Shown: positions 33,533-43,098 of the stretch, piece after piece
Numbering within the stretch: the first letter of the stretch is position 1
How the letters are laid out: every line of letters begins with the position of its first letter
DNA from: Spirochaetia bacterium
GTDB lineage: Bacteria; Spirochaetota; Spirochaetia; B11-G9
Length of the DNA stretch: 46,277 nucleotides
Assembly (NCBI GenBank): GCA_027859095.1
Contig: JAQIBN010000264.1
Coordinates: 1 to 46,277, forward strand
Direction: 5' to 3'
Made by a program: the position numbers and the translations under genes
Notes under the pieces: model-generated
What the model was told of the DNA's origin: nothing
Databases searched by the model: none
What the model saw: the letters and a program-made list of their open reading frames with translations, nothing else

Positions 33533-33552
33533 TACTATACATATGTATAGTA
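33533..33552. promoter_or_regulatory. 20-bp perfect palindrome before umuD, candidate operator
   Basis: TACTATACAT followed directly by ATGTATAGTA is a perfect 20-bp palindrome, 12 bp upstream of the umuD start codon. It overlaps -10-like sequence (TATACT/TATAAT), so a bound repressor would block transcription of umuDC-SRAP. A LexA-type operator is plausible given the cargo, but I do not recognise it as a published LexA box. Confidence 0.55.
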
Positions 33553-33698
33553 TATAGTAAATTGATAAAATTCTAAAAAGAATTTCCTTGACCCCAGCTA
33601 ATATCTAATTTAGGCTGTTCTATAAGAAAGGATGATAAAAAGATTTTGAAATATTTTAATACATTTGATCAAATACTTTTTATCATATATAGGAGCTA

Positions 33699-34982
33699 AT
33701 GATGGAAAAAACTGTAGCAATAGTTCTTGGCGGAGGTAAAGGAACAAGACTCTTCCCTCTTACAAAGGAAAGGGCAAAACCAGCTGTGCCATTTGGTGGT
33801 AAATACAGACTGGTTGATATTCCAATATCAAACTGTATAAATTCTGACCTAAAACAGATCTATATTCTTACACAATTTAATACGGCTTCCCTCCATAATC
33901 ATATTTCGAATACATATATTTTTGATGTATTTACCAAGGGGTTTGTCGAGATTCTTGCAGCAGAACAAACTTTTGAAACCACAAGCTGGTATGGAGGCAC
34001 AGCAGATGCGGTTAGAAAAAACATGAACCACTTTCGGGGTCAAAAACCCGATTATTACGTTATTCTTTCAGGTGACCAGCTCTACAGAATGGACATTGAG
34101 GATATGCTTAATAATCATAAAAAAAGTGGAGCAGATGTTACAATAGCGTCAACTCCTGTCACACGCAAAGATGCAGAAGGTCTTGGGATTGTCCGTTGTG
34201 ACAAAACAGGAAAGGCCATCTCCTTCCTTGAAAAACCTGCTGCAGATGTAGATATATCAGATTTAAAATTTGATCAAATTCTTGTAAAAGGGATGGAGAA
34301 TGTTGCTCCAAATAAGGAATTTATGGCATCCATGGGTATTTATGTTTTTAATGCAAATGCAATGGAAGAACTTCTTGATAATGATTTAGTAGATTTTGGA
34401 AAGCATATACTTCCTAAGGCCATTGAGGACAGACATATTAACGTTTATCCTTTTACAGGATTCTGGGAGGATATAGGAACAATTAAAGCCTTTTTTGAGT
34501 CTAACATTGATATTGCATCACTTACACCAAAATTTAATTTTTATGATGAAGAACGCCCGATTTATACTCATAGAAGACATCTTCCTGCCACTAAGATGAA
34601 CTTTTGTACTGTTTCCCAGTCTCTGGCTGCTGAAGGAAGTATTATTACCAATGCTTCTATTGTTAATACAGTAATTGGCAATAGAACAATAATCGAATCT
34701 GGTGCTAATCTTGATAGTGTTTATAGCATGGGGGCAACTTTTTATGAAACAGCAGCCCAGAAAAAGGCAAATGAGAAAAAAGAGCTTCCTAACATGGGAA
34801 TAGGCAGAGGTTCTATGATTAAAAAAGCCATAATTGATGTAAATGCAAGAATTGGAGATGGATGTCGTATTGGAGTTGACCACAAAGAACGTAAGGATGG
34901 AGAATACGATAATTACTGGATAGTAGATGGTATTATTGTAATTTCAAAGAATGGAATTATTCCGGCGGGTACAAATATTTAA
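33699..34982 (+). CDS. glgC: Glucose-1-phosphate adenylyltransferase
   Basis: GlgC makes ADP-glucose from glucose-1-phosphate and ATP, the committed step of bacterial glycogen synthesis, and feeds GlgA. The 427-residue chain carries LGGGKGTRLFPLTKERAKPA (nucleotide-binding loop and activator-site Lys), GGKYRLVDIPISNCINS, WYGGTADAVRKN, SGDQLYRMD and FLEKPA, then a left-handed beta-helix C terminus with NARIGDGCRIGVDH. AGGAG lies 7 nt before the ATG (a second ATG follows directly). The last 26 bp overlap the convergent Nudix gene. Confidence 0.95.
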   Translation: MMEKTVAIVLGGGKGTRLFPLTKERAKPAVPFGGKYRLVDIPISNCINSDLKQIYILTQFNTASLHNHISNTYIFDVFTKGFVEILAAEQTFETTSWYGGTADAVRKNMNHFRGQKPDYYVILSGDQLYRMDIEDMLNNHKKSGADVTIASTPVTRKDAEGLGIVRCDKTGKAISFLEKPAADVDISDLKFDQILVKGMENVAPNKEFMASMGIYVFNANAMEELLDNDLVDFGKHILPKAIEDRHINVYPFTGFWEDIGTIKAFFESNIDIASLTPKFNFYDEERPIYTHRRHLPATKMNFCTVSQSLAAEGSIITNASIVNTVIGNRTIIESGANLDSVYSMGATFYETAAQKKANEKKELPNMGIGRGSMIKKAIIDVNARIGDGCRIGVDHKERKDGEYDNYWIVDGIIVISKNGIIPAGTNI

Positions 34983-35349
34983 GACTCTGGACAATTTGAT
35001 TATCTGAGCCAGCCATTTTAAGGCTGGCCATTTCATCTAGAGCAAACCATCCTACTTCACTGTGTTCAGTAAGTATAAATTTCTCTGATAACAATTCAAT
35101 AAGAAACCCGTATATTTCAAATTCCTTATTTTTATTTCTGAATTCACCACTGCAAATTCGTTCTCCAACTTCAACAGTGACATTCAGCTCTTCCTTAAAC
35201 TCCCTAATTAAAGCCTCTGAGGGTGTTTCGCCTTTCTCAGCTTTTCCACCTGGGAACTCCCAGCTTTCACCAATTGATGTGCCTGGTAGTCTTAGTGCGA
35301 GTAAAAATTTACTATTTTTAATTGCAATTCCTGCTGTAGATATTATCAT
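34957..35349 (-). CDS. Nudix hydrolase, MutT-like
   Basis: A 130-residue Nudix protein. The box GKAEKGETPSEALIREFKEE fits GX5EX7REUXEEXGU except that Leu-Asn replaces the final Gly-hydrophobic. With WEFPGG in front it resembles MutT/8-oxo-dGTP diphosphatases that cleanse the nucleotide pool. ATG 35349 is preferred because it starts 1 bp after the upstream gene's stop and gives the usual strand order; a GTG at 35367 would add six residues. The 3' end overlaps glgC by 26 bp in the opposite direction. Confidence 0.85.
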   Translation of the reverse strand: MIISTAGIAIKNSKFLLALRLPGTSIGESWEFPGGKAEKGETPSEALIREFKEELNVTVEVGERICSGEFRNKNKEFEIYGFLIELLSEKFILTEHSEVGWFALDEMASLKMAGSDNQIVQSLKYLYPPE

Positions 35350-35350
35350 T

Positions 35351-35764
35351 CTATAAAAAAAGTACACCTGGAAAAATAAAATGTAAAGTACCAGCTACTA
35401 TTGCTGCAACTCCTACTATTGATGAGTGCTTAACAAAAATACTATCCATTTTGTGAATAAGACCTTTTCCCGTTTCATTATTTTCGGATATATATTCAAT
35501 TGAAAGTGTAAAACCAGAAGTTAATAGTGCAAGTGCAGGTAATAAATCTCCAACAATTAGTACATCTCCAATAAAAACACTAATTATTTTTAATATCCCT
35601 ACAATTAATAATGATGATATCAATCCAATACGTAGAGCTGTTCTACTATAAAGAGTTTCTCTTAATTTAAAAATTATTGGAAAACGATCCTGAAAATATG
35701 GAGCAGCAAGAATTGATCCACCAACAAGATTTAAACAAATTGCTAAAAAATAGAATTGAACCAT
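35351..35764 (-). CDS. Small membrane protein of unknown function
   Basis: A 137-residue protein with about four hydrophobic segments (residues about 3-20, 45-62, 68-88 and 115-135) joined by short polar loops, such as QDRFPIIFKLRETLYSR and EYISENNETGKGLIHKMD. AGAGAGG lies in front of ATG 35764. It is followed 1 bp later by the Nudix gene start, so they likely share a transcript. No family recognised; nothing in it suggests a transporter motif. Confidence 0.75.
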   Translation of the reverse strand: MVQFYFLAICLNLVGGSILAAPYFQDRFPIIFKLRETLYSRTALRIGLISSLLIVGILKIISVFIGDVLIVGDLLPALALLTSGFTLSIEYISENNETGKGLIHKMDSIFVKHSSIVGVAAIVAGTLHFIFPGVLFL

Positions 35765-35831
35765 AATAAACCTCTCTTTATAATTAAAACATAATGAAAA
35801 GTAATATATAGGTCAATAGAATGAATCTAAT

Positions 35832-36338
35832 TTAATTTTTATCAATTTTTACATTTAGAACAGAACTGGTTCCTTTTATTGTAACTTTGGAACTGGCAAC
35901 CTCTGATCCGTCAGAGGGAAAGCTGATACGATAGGTTAAAGACTTTCCAGGTAGAGGAAGGAGGTCATTTATAAAGATATGTTCTTTACTGTTTTCCAGG
36001 TAAAACTCTATATCCACTAAATCAGCAACACTACTATTACCTTTATCCTTATTAAAAATTGATAAACTAAGAAATATATTATTTTCACTACGATAATCTG
36101 ATAAATTAAGGCTATATCCTTTTAAATCAGGAATTTCATATGACTTTCTGACAAAAGGAATTACAACAAGTATTATTAAAACAATTACTGCTATATCTAA
36201 AAGTGTAATAAGGAGTGTTTTATTATTTTTAAACGCCCCGCCTTTATATGATTTGGGTTCTGTAAACCTGCTATTCTCGTACTCTTCCTTTTTGAAATAA
36301 TAATTATGCCCTGTATCATGTGAGTTCTTCTTAATCAT
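35832..36338 (-). CDS. Membrane-anchored protein of unknown function
   Basis: A 168-residue protein with a polar N terminus (about 38 residues), one transmembrane helix (TLLITLLDIAVIVLIILVVI) and an extracytoplasmic beta-rich domain (NIFLSLSIFNKDKG, DIEFYLENSKEHIF, KVTIKGTSSVLNVKI) that looks like a small immunoglobulin- or LEA-like sandwich. Its ATG overlaps the stop of the upstream NAD(P)HX repair gene (ATGA), so translation is coupled. It is not recognised as a known family. Confidence 0.72.
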   Translation of the reverse strand: MIKKNSHDTGHNYYFKKEEYENSRFTEPKSYKGGAFKNNKTLLITLLDIAVIVLIILVVIPFVRKSYEIPDLKGYSLNLSDYRSENNIFLSLSIFNKDKGNSSVADLVDIEFYLENSKEHIFINDLLPLPGKSLTYRISFPSDGSEVASSKVTIKGTSSVLNVKIDKN

Positions 36339-37843
36339 AAAACCTCCATATCCTTAACAGCCCTGGATATATAGGATAAAAGATCTTCTGCTAAAAACCA
36401 TCCATTCTCTTTAAAACAAATTTTACCTATTTTCTGATGAATAGTTACACCTAATACAGCTGCATCATAAGGTGTAAGACCCTGAGCAATAAAACCTGCA
36501 ATTATACCTGAAAGAATATCTCCACTTCCACCGGTAGCAAGAGAAGGATTCATACCATCAACAATGGTATAATCACCTTCAGGAGTTACAATAAAGGTTA
36601 CATGACCCTTTAATACTACTACAGCTCCATATTCAGCTGATGTTTTTTTGAGATAAGGAAGAGGAGAAGCAAGAAATTTATTCTTATGGATACCCGAAAT
36701 TCGGGAATATTCCCCAGGATGAGGTGTGAACACCCATTTCCCTTTAAGATATCCTGGATTATTTTCAACATCAATCTTCATATCTACCAGAAGATTCAAG
36801 GCATCTGCATCCAGAACTCCAGGAATGTTACTATCAAATAATTTAGTAAGTAGTAATTTTCTATCTTCAACTCCCCATCCTGGACCTGCCAGAATAGAAG
36901 AAAATTCGTTAAATGAAATTTTATCTATTTCTGATTCTATTTTTTTAACCATAACTGAAGTTAAACCCGATACTGCTTCAGTAAAAATATCTTTGTCAGC
37001 AAATAATGTCACAAGACCTGATCTTGATCTTCCTGCTGCACTTGAAGAAAGAACTGCTGCACCAACAGTACCAACAGAACCCGCAAAAACGGCTGTATGA
37101 CCTCTGGTCCCTTTATAAGCCCATTTAGGTATATTGGGCAATTTAAGTTCATCATGATAATATATATTTCCTGCATCAGTAGGATTATCCAGGAGAGAAG
37201 GAGGAAAACCTATACTTACTACTTTAATTTCGCCTGAATATGGCCTCATAACAGGATAATAAAGAATTGTTTTTGGAAGACCAATTGTGAGGGTTAAATC
37301 AGCTTTGATTACAGGGTAATCTTCTTCAAATTCATCTCCTAAACCGCTGGGAATATCTATTGATATTTTTTTACCAGAACTTGAATTAGCAAGGTTAACA
37401 AGGGCAGCTGGATTTGAGCGGAGTGCTCCAAGGAGTCCCGTACCTGTAAGACCGTCAATTACTAATCCTGATTCTGAAATAATTTTGTCTACAGAGTCTT
37501 CCTCTTCTGCGTGATTAAATATTGGTATTCCCAGATTTTTACATATTTGTTTATGCAGCATAAACATCTCGCTGCCATCAGATTTAGATATAATAATACT
37601 TAAATTTTTGATACCTGATATCCATGCCTGCCTTGCAATGACCAGTGCATCACCACCATTATTTCCAGAACCTGAAAGGATAACAATATTTCTATTGTAT
37701 AAATTATTTATTTCAATATATTTTTCTATATGTATCCAGCATTTAATACCTGCATTTTCCATTAATAAAAATCCTGGAATTTTGAAATTATCTATTGCAT
37801 GTTTGTCAATTTCAGACATTACCTCTGGACTAACTATCTTCAT
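36335..37843 (-). CDS. nnr: Bifunctional NAD(P)HX epimerase/dehydratase
   Basis: This enzyme repairs hydrated NADH and NADPH. The N-terminal YjeF epimerase domain (about residues 1-215) shows LSGSGNNGGDALVIAR and VIDGLTGTGLLG; the C-terminal ADP/ATP-dependent dehydratase domain, a ribokinase-like fold, shows the GxGD region in PSLATGGSGDILSGIIAGF. The start is set at ATG 37843 (MKIVSPEVMSEID), which has AGGAG 7 nt upstream; a longer frame to 37966 would add 41 residues that overlap the upstream gene and do not look like protein. Length about 502 residues, normal for the fusion. Overlaps its upstream neighbour by 14 bp. Confidence 0.92.
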   Translation of the reverse strand: MKIVSPEVMSEIDKHAIDNFKIPGFLLMENAGIKCWIHIEKYIEINNLYNRNIVILSGSGNNGGDALVIARQAWISGIKNLSIIISKSDGSEMFMLHKQICKNLGIPIFNHAEEEDSVDKIISESGLVIDGLTGTGLLGALRSNPAALVNLANSSSGKKISIDIPSGLGDEFEEDYPVIKADLTLTIGLPKTILYYPVMRPYSGEIKVVSIGFPPSLLDNPTDAGNIYYHDELKLPNIPKWAYKGTRGHTAVFAGSVGTVGAAVLSSSAAGRSRSGLVTLFADKDIFTEAVSGLTSVMVKKIESEIDKISFNEFSSILAGPGWGVEDRKLLLTKLFDSNIPGVLDADALNLLVDMKIDVENNPGYLKGKWVFTPHPGEYSRISGIHKNKFLASPLPYLKKTSAEYGAVVVLKGHVTFIVTPEGDYTIVDGMNPSLATGGSGDILSGIIAGFIAQGLTPYDAAVLGVTIHQKIGKICFKENGWFLAEDLLSYISRAVKDMEVL

Positions 37844-39008
37844 TCTGAACTCCTGCAAGCTGATCACTACGCCACCACACAACTTCAGCTTTATCATACT
37901 TACCAAGTAATGCCACGAGTAAACCGTTTGAATCAAGATACATATCTCTATAAGATATTTTTTCATCCAACATAGTTAATTCACTTCTGGTAAGAACTGT
38001 TCCATTTTTATCCAAAACCATGACATGTGAAATATTATCAGATATATATGTAAGAAAGAAAAATTTTCCTGCATTATTTACACCTAAAAAACCTGAGATA
38101 TCATCACTTTCATCTATATTCAATTCAGGCATACGAATAAATCTTATATAACTTTCCTTTTTAAGGTCAAGTATCCATATATAAGACATTGTATAATCAA
38201 GATCATTATTCTTTTTATTGTAATAATCAATTTTAAGATATACTGAATTTTCATTTCGATCTGGAACAATTGTCTCAAGTGAAGGAATAAAATCTCCTTC
38301 GGAAGGGACAGGGAGGTTATCTAAGGGGATTATTACTGTATACTTTAAAGATCCCTTATCTGAAAACCAGTAAATATTCCATGTTTTTATTGTCCTGGTT
38401 ATAATAATAATTTCATCATTATTGTTTACTTCTATTTTCTCAATATAAGGGAATGGTGTACCTCCAATGCCCTCTCTTCCAAGAAAATTAATAAAATTAC
38501 CCTTATTGTCAAATCTTAATACAATTCTATTTAATGTACTGTCTGTACTTTCATCATAATCACTACGATTATCAGGTACAGTATCCTCAATTAGTACATG
38601 GTTTTGATTTGTAACAGCGATTTCTCCGATATTTCTAAAATTAAATGGATACGCATTCCTATTTGAAGACTGACCACCGATATTAGTATTGGTAAGTAAT
38701 ACAGGTTCAGGATTCTCTTTGGGGTTATAGTGAAGAGACAGGATATCTCCATAGGAATTAAACTCCATAACTTTATTAGAGTTACCATTTCCTATATAGA
38801 TAAGACCATCTTTCATTACTATTCGCGATTTTTTATTAAATGGTACATTTGCCATCTGAATAAGATCAATTTGATCCTCACCCCTTCCAAGAGTAAGCTC
38901 AAATAAAAGTTTTTTTTCCATACCTGACTCTAAATTACATGCAGAAAAAGATATCATAGTATAGATAATTAATATTAAAATATGCAGCCTTATAAAATTG
39001 CTTCTCAT
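37830..39008 (-). CDS. Lipoprotein with NHL/beta-propeller-like repeats
   Basis: A 392-residue predicted lipoprotein. The signal peptide ends in ISFSAC, a loose lipobox of the spirochaetal kind. The rest is strand-rich with repeated turn patterns (DGLIYIGNGNSNKVMEFNSY, NRIVLRFDNKGNFINFLG, IYWFSDKGSLKY, VMVLDKNGTVL), which suggest a beta-propeller. It resembles the LIC_12708-type family of spirochaetal proteins, from memory. Likely anchored in a membrane facing the periplasm or outside; ligand unknown. First gene of the minus-strand group ending at the Nudix gene. Confidence 0.78.
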   Translation of the reverse strand: MRSNFIRLHILILIIYTMISFSACNLESGMEKKLLFELTLGRGEDQIDLIQMANVPFNKKSRIVMKDGLIYIGNGNSNKVMEFNSYGDILSLHYNPKENPEPVLLTNTNIGGQSSNRNAYPFNFRNIGEIAVTNQNHVLIEDTVPDNRSDYDESTDSTLNRIVLRFDNKGNFINFLGREGIGGTPFPYIEKIEVNNNDEIIIITRTIKTWNIYWFSDKGSLKYTVIIPLDNLPVPSEGDFIPSLETIVPDRNENSVYLKIDYYNKKNNDLDYTMSYIWILDLKKESYIRFIRMPELNIDESDDISGFLGVNNAGKFFFLTYISDNISHVMVLDKNGTVLTRSELTMLDEKISYRDMYLDSNGLLVALLGKYDKAEVVWWRSDQLAGVQNEDS

Positions 39009-39247
39009 AACTTATAGTAAGCTCTATGTATTAAAAATGTCAATCTTAAGTTATAGGAGGCTTTTCGATATCTATGGTAACAGCTTGTTTTTGGCTTTTT
39101 TCGCCAGTAATTGGTACTTGTATTAGAGAAGAGCTACTTTTAAAATTTCAAATGTAATACTACGAAAAAAGCTTTATAAGGTTGAATTCTACATCTAAAC
39201 AGCAGTATATTAGGTTGATTATCAGATAAGTTGAGAGGAATATATAA

Positions 39248-41968
39248 ATGCCTGGAATTATAAACGTACTTTTCGGTTCAAAACACGAAAAAGATTTAAA
39301 AGAATTACTACCACTGGTGCATAAAATAAATGCACTGGAAGCATGGGCTTTGGGTCTTAAATATGAAGACTTTTCAAAACAAACAGAAATTCTTAAAAAA
39401 AGGCATTTAGAAGGTGAAAGCCTTGATCAAATTTTACCGGAAGCATTTGCTCTGGTAAGAGAGGCCTCCAGAAGAACACTTGGAGAACGTCCTTATGACG
39501 TTCAATTAATGGGTGGTATTTCTCTTCATCAGGGAAGAATAATGGAGATGAAAACCGGTGAAGGTAAAACTCTTTCAAGTGTACCGGCCGCATATCTTAA
39601 TTCCCTGGCCGGAATGGGTGTGCATGTTATTACAGTTAATGATTATCTTGCAGAACGAGATTCTGAATGGATGAAACCTGTATTCTCTCTCATGGGTATA
39701 AGTGTAGGAAATATTATTTCAAATATGGATAATGAATCCAGACAAAAGGGATATGAATGCGATATTACATATGGAACAAATAATGAATTTGGATTTGATT
39801 ATCTAAGAGATAATATGAGATGGTCAAATAAGGGTCGAGTCCAGAAACACCATAACTTCTGTATTATCGATGAAATAGATTCAATTCTTATTGACGAAGC
39901 AAGAACACCACTAATTATTTCCGGACAGGCAGATGACAATACAAAAAAGTTTTCTGATGTTAACAGACTTATTTCAAAATTTGAAGAAAGCAGTAAAGAT
40001 ACTGAAACAGGAGAGTACCCTGAAATAAGCGATGGTGATTTTCAAGTAGATGAAAAATCGAAAAAAGTAATATTTACAGAAAAAGGTATGACACGAATAG
40101 AAGAGGTTCTTATTCAGGCTGGAATTATAAAAGAATCTCTTTATAATGATGAAAATTTTGAATTCGTTCATTATTTTACCCAGGCTTTGAAGGCTTATAA
40201 TCTCTTTAGTAAAGATGTTGACTATGTGGTTCAGAATGGTGTAGTTGAAATTGTAGATGAATTTACTGGTAGAGTTCTTCATGGACGAAGATATTCAGAA
40301 GGTCTTCATCAGGCTATTGAAGCTAAAGAAGGTATTCGTATTGCACGTAGGAATAGAACATTAGCTACTATAACCTTTCAGAATTTCTTTAGAATGTATA
40401 CAAAAATTTCAGGTATGACTGGTACTGCAGATACAGAAGCAAGAGAATTTGGGAAAATCTACAATTTGGATGTAGTTGTTATACCAACAAACAGACCTCT
40501 GGCCAGAATTGATAAAAATGATGTTATTTATCTTACAGAAGAATTTAAATATAATGCAATTTGTGATGAAATTGAGGTTCAGTACAAAAGAGGACAACCG
40601 GTTCTTGTAGGCACAGTCTCCATTGAAAAGTCAGAACATATTTCAAAACTTCTTTCCAAAAGAGGTATCAAACATGAAATTCTTAATGCAAAGAATCATG
40701 AAAGAGAAGCTCATATTATTGCAGAAGCCGGAGCAAAACGTTCTATCACGATAGCAACAAATATGGCTGGTCGTGGTACAGATATTAAACTTGGCGGAAA
40801 TCCGGATTTTAGAGCAAGAAGAAAATGTGGAACAACTGCAACCAACGAAGAATTTAAAAAGGCCTATAATCTTGAATACATTAACTGGAGAAAAGACTAC
40901 GAAGAAGTTAAAGAACTTGGTGGTCTTTATATTTTAGGTACTGAAAGACACGAATCAAGACGTATTGATAACCAGCTTAGAGGACGTTCAGGAAGGCAGG
41001 GTGATCCGGGAACTTCCAGATTTTTTCTATCTCTTGATGATGAACTCATGCGCTTGTTTGCCAGAGACAGTCTTCGCTCTTTAATGTCCAGAGCAGGTAT
41101 GAATACAGGAGAACCTCTTCATCATTCACTTATTAATAAAGCTATTGAAAGGGCTCAAAATAGAGTAGAAGAACGAAATTATGAAATTAGAAAACATCTT
41201 CTGGAATACGATGATGTTCTGAACGAACAAAGATCTTTTATTTATGATCAAAGAAATAGCATACTCAGTGATATTGAACTATTTCAGAGAGTAACAACTA
41301 CAAATCTGGAGCTGGTGGGAGAAATTGCATCTGCATATTTTACAGATAATGATAATTCAAATATTAATGCATCAGCATTAAACTCCGATCTTAGAGAATC
41401 ATTCCTCTATTCAGAAGAATTTACACAAGTTCAACTTAAAAATCTTGGACAGGATCAACTGATAAAACGTGTATGCGAAACTATGGAAAATGAACTTAAG
41501 AACAAAATTGAGAGAGTTGGGACAAAACAGTTTAATGAATTTATTAAGTATCAGTATCTAAAAAATATTGATAATAGTTGGCAGGATCATCTTGAATCAC
41601 TGGAAGAGCTAAGAGAAGCTGTGTATCTACGAACCTATGCACAGAAAAATCCTCTTTTGGAATATAAACTTGAAGGATTTGATATTTTTGATAAGCTTCT
41701 ATATGAAATTAAAACAAATATAGCAAAAACAATTTCTAAAGTTAAAATCTCAGAAGCTCCTGTAGAAAAATACAGAGCATCAAAAATAAGCGGGGCAACA
41801 GAGAGTCATAGTGGTTTAAGTCAGTTTGGAAGTGGACAAAAAGCAACTGGCAACTCAGCATCTACACCTGAAAAAGCCCAGGTAAAAAGAACTACTCCAA
41901 AAGTTGGGAGAAATGATCCCTGCCCCTGTGGAAGTGGGAAAAAATACAAACACTGTCATGGAAAATAG
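39248..41968 (+). CDS. secA: Preprotein translocase ATPase SecA
   Basis: SecA drives post-translational export through SecYEG. The 906-residue chain has Walker A MKTGEGKT (101-108), [16 protein letters not shown], the preprotein crosslinking region, [12 protein letters not shown], the motor motif [20 protein letters not shown] and the helical scaffold. It ends in a SEC-C zinc site, [18 protein letters not shown], which binds SecB or ribosomes in other bacteria. A long variable linker rich in S/T/G/Q precedes that site. GAGAGG lies about 8 nt before the ATG. Stop is 1 bp from the end of the convergent M23 gene. Confidence 0.97.
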   Translation: MPGIINVLFGSKHEKDLKELLPLVHKINALEAWALGLKYEDFSKQTEILKKRHLEGESLDQILPEAFALVREASRRTLGERPYDVQLMGGISLHQGRIMEMKTGEGKTLSSVPAAYLNSLAGMGVHVITVNDYLAERDSEWMKPVFSLMGISVGNIISNMDNESRQKGYECDITYGTNNEFGFDYLRDNMRWSNKGRVQKHHNFCIIDEIDSILIDEARTPLIISGQADDNTKKFSDVNRLISKFEESSKDTETGEYPEISDGDFQVDEKSKKVIFTEKGMTRIEEVLIQAGIIKESLYNDENFEFVHYFTQALKAYNLFSKDVDYVVQNGVVEIVDEFTGRVLHGRRYSEGLHQAIEAKEGIRIARRNRTLATITFQNFFRMYTKISGMTGTADTEAREFGKIYNLDVVVIPTNRPLARIDKNDVIYLTEEFKYNAICDEIEVQYKRGQPVLVGTVSIEKSEHISKLLSKRGIKHEILNAKNHEREAHIIAEAGAKRSITIATNMAGRGTDIKLGGNPDFRARRKCGTTATNEEFKKAYNLEYINWRKDYEEVKELGGLYILGTERHESRRIDNQLRGRSGRQGDPGTSRFFLSLDDELMRLFARDSLRSLMSRAGMNTGEPLHHSLINKAIERAQNRVEERNYEIRKHLLEYDDVLNEQRSFIYDQRNSILSDIELFQRVTTTNLELVGEIASAYFTDNDNSNINASALNSDLRESFLYSEEFTQVQLKNLGQDQLIKRVCETMENELKNKIERVGTKQFNEFIKYQYLKNIDNSWQDHLESLEELREAVYLRTYAQKNPLLEYKLEGFDIFDKLLYEIKTNIAKTISKVKISEAPVEKYRASKISGATESHSGLSQFGSGQKATGNSASTPEKAQVKRTTPKVGRNDPCPCGSGKKYKHCHGK

Positions 41969-41969
41969 T

Positions 41970-43025
41970 TTACCTGTAAAGATAACCTCTTAGAGGATCT
42001 ACTGGAACATTATTTTTGTATAATGAAAAATGGAGATGAGAACCAGTACTTCTTCCGGAATTTCCCATCTCTCCTATTTTCTGTCCCTGACTAATTCTTT
42101 GTCCATTTCTTACTATAATTTTGTTCAAATGCCCATATAGTGATTGAAAACCACGATCATGCCTGATAACAATATAATTACCATAGCCCAAAGATTGATC
42201 TCCAATAACTACAACTGTCCCTGACATCGTTGCCTTTACTGTTGTGCCAACCCGATTTGCCAGATCTACACCATAATGCATTCTTCTAACACCTGTAAAA
42301 GGATCTGACCTATAGCCAAAAGGAGAACTTAATTTTCCGGAAGTAGGATAGATAAAAAGTGTACCTGTTGCTTTTTTATAATCATAATCGCTTATTTGAG
42401 CACCTGGAATAAACAACTGATCACCTTCTGAAATTATTTCAGAATCAAGATTATTAGCATCCAGTATATTGTTAAGGGATACCTGATGGTTTGAAGCTAT
42501 AGAATCCAAAGAATCTCCCTTTTTTACCTTATAAGGAAGACCATCAGTATCCGGGATTTTCAAGTTTGCTCCAACCCAAATTCGTCTTACATCTTCTATT
42601 TTATTATAACTAATGAGAGTACCAACATTGATATTATATGCCTTTGATATTTCTGATAGAGTATCACCATCTTTAACCTGATAATCCTGGGAAGTTACAG
42701 TAGAAACAATTTCACTTTCCTGTAAATAGGAAAGACCTGACCCCATTCCGGAAAACTCAGAAGAAGCATATTCCAGCATAGAATTTGTAATTATCAGAGC
42801 ATCTTCCTGCAATAAAAATAATTCATCTCTTAGGTTTCTGCTATCAATATAATTTGCCAGTGAAAAAATAAAAACCCATGACAAAAGTACCACAGTACTA
42901 AAAATTAATACTCTTACTCTTAAATCCAATTTCATAAATACTTTAATAGTATTTAAAAAATTAGTCATATCAGGATTTATCCTTCTTCGGGGTTTAACAT
43001 GTTGTCTTGTGTTTAAGTTTATCAT
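41970..43025 (-). CDS. LysM-M23 murein endopeptidase, membrane-anchored
   Basis: A LytM/M23 peptidase that would cleave peptide crosslinks in the cell wall or activate amidases. From ATG 43025 it has about 351 residues: a basic N terminus, one membrane span (VLIFSTVVLLSWVFIFSL), a helical segment, two LysM repeats (YQVKDGDTLSEISKAYNI; YKVKKGDSLDSIASNHQV), and an M23 domain with zinc ligands in MHYGVDL, LYGHL and HLHFSL. A longer frame to 43361 lies antisense to the PBP gene and is rejected. ATG 42968 is an alternative start; ribosome sites are weak for all. Divergent from the PBP gene, converging on secA. Confidence 0.88.
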   Translation of the reverse strand: MINLNTRQHVKPRRRINPDMTNFLNTIKVFMKLDLRVRVLIFSTVVLLSWVFIFSLANYIDSRNLRDELFLLQEDALIITNSMLEYASSEFSGMGSGLSYLQESEIVSTVTSQDYQVKDGDTLSEISKAYNINVGTLISYNKIEDVRRIWVGANLKIPDTDGLPYKVKKGDSLDSIASNHQVSLNNILDANNLDSEIISEGDQLFIPGAQISDYDYKKATGTLFIYPTSGKLSSPFGYRSDPFTGVRRMHYGVDLANRVGTTVKATMSGTVVVIGDQSLGYGNYIVIRHDRGFQSLYGHLNKIIVRNGQRISQGQKIGEMGNSGRSTGSHLHFSLYKNNVPVDPLRGYLYR

Positions 43026-43098
43026 AATGTATTCTATGTATCGACAATTCTTAATCATCATATTACTATAAATGAATATAAAATAACAGAGGGATTTA

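Noticed and set aside
37844-37966. Longer start for the NAD(P)HX repair enzyme
   Set aside because: ATG 37843 has a good AGGAG and matches the family N terminus; the extension lies inside the upstream lipoprotein gene.
39074-39157. 27-codon frame with an upstream AGGAGG in the lipoprotein-secA gap
   Set aside because: The spacer from AGGAGG to the ATG is about 13 nt and the peptide looks random; the gap is adequately explained as divergent promoters.
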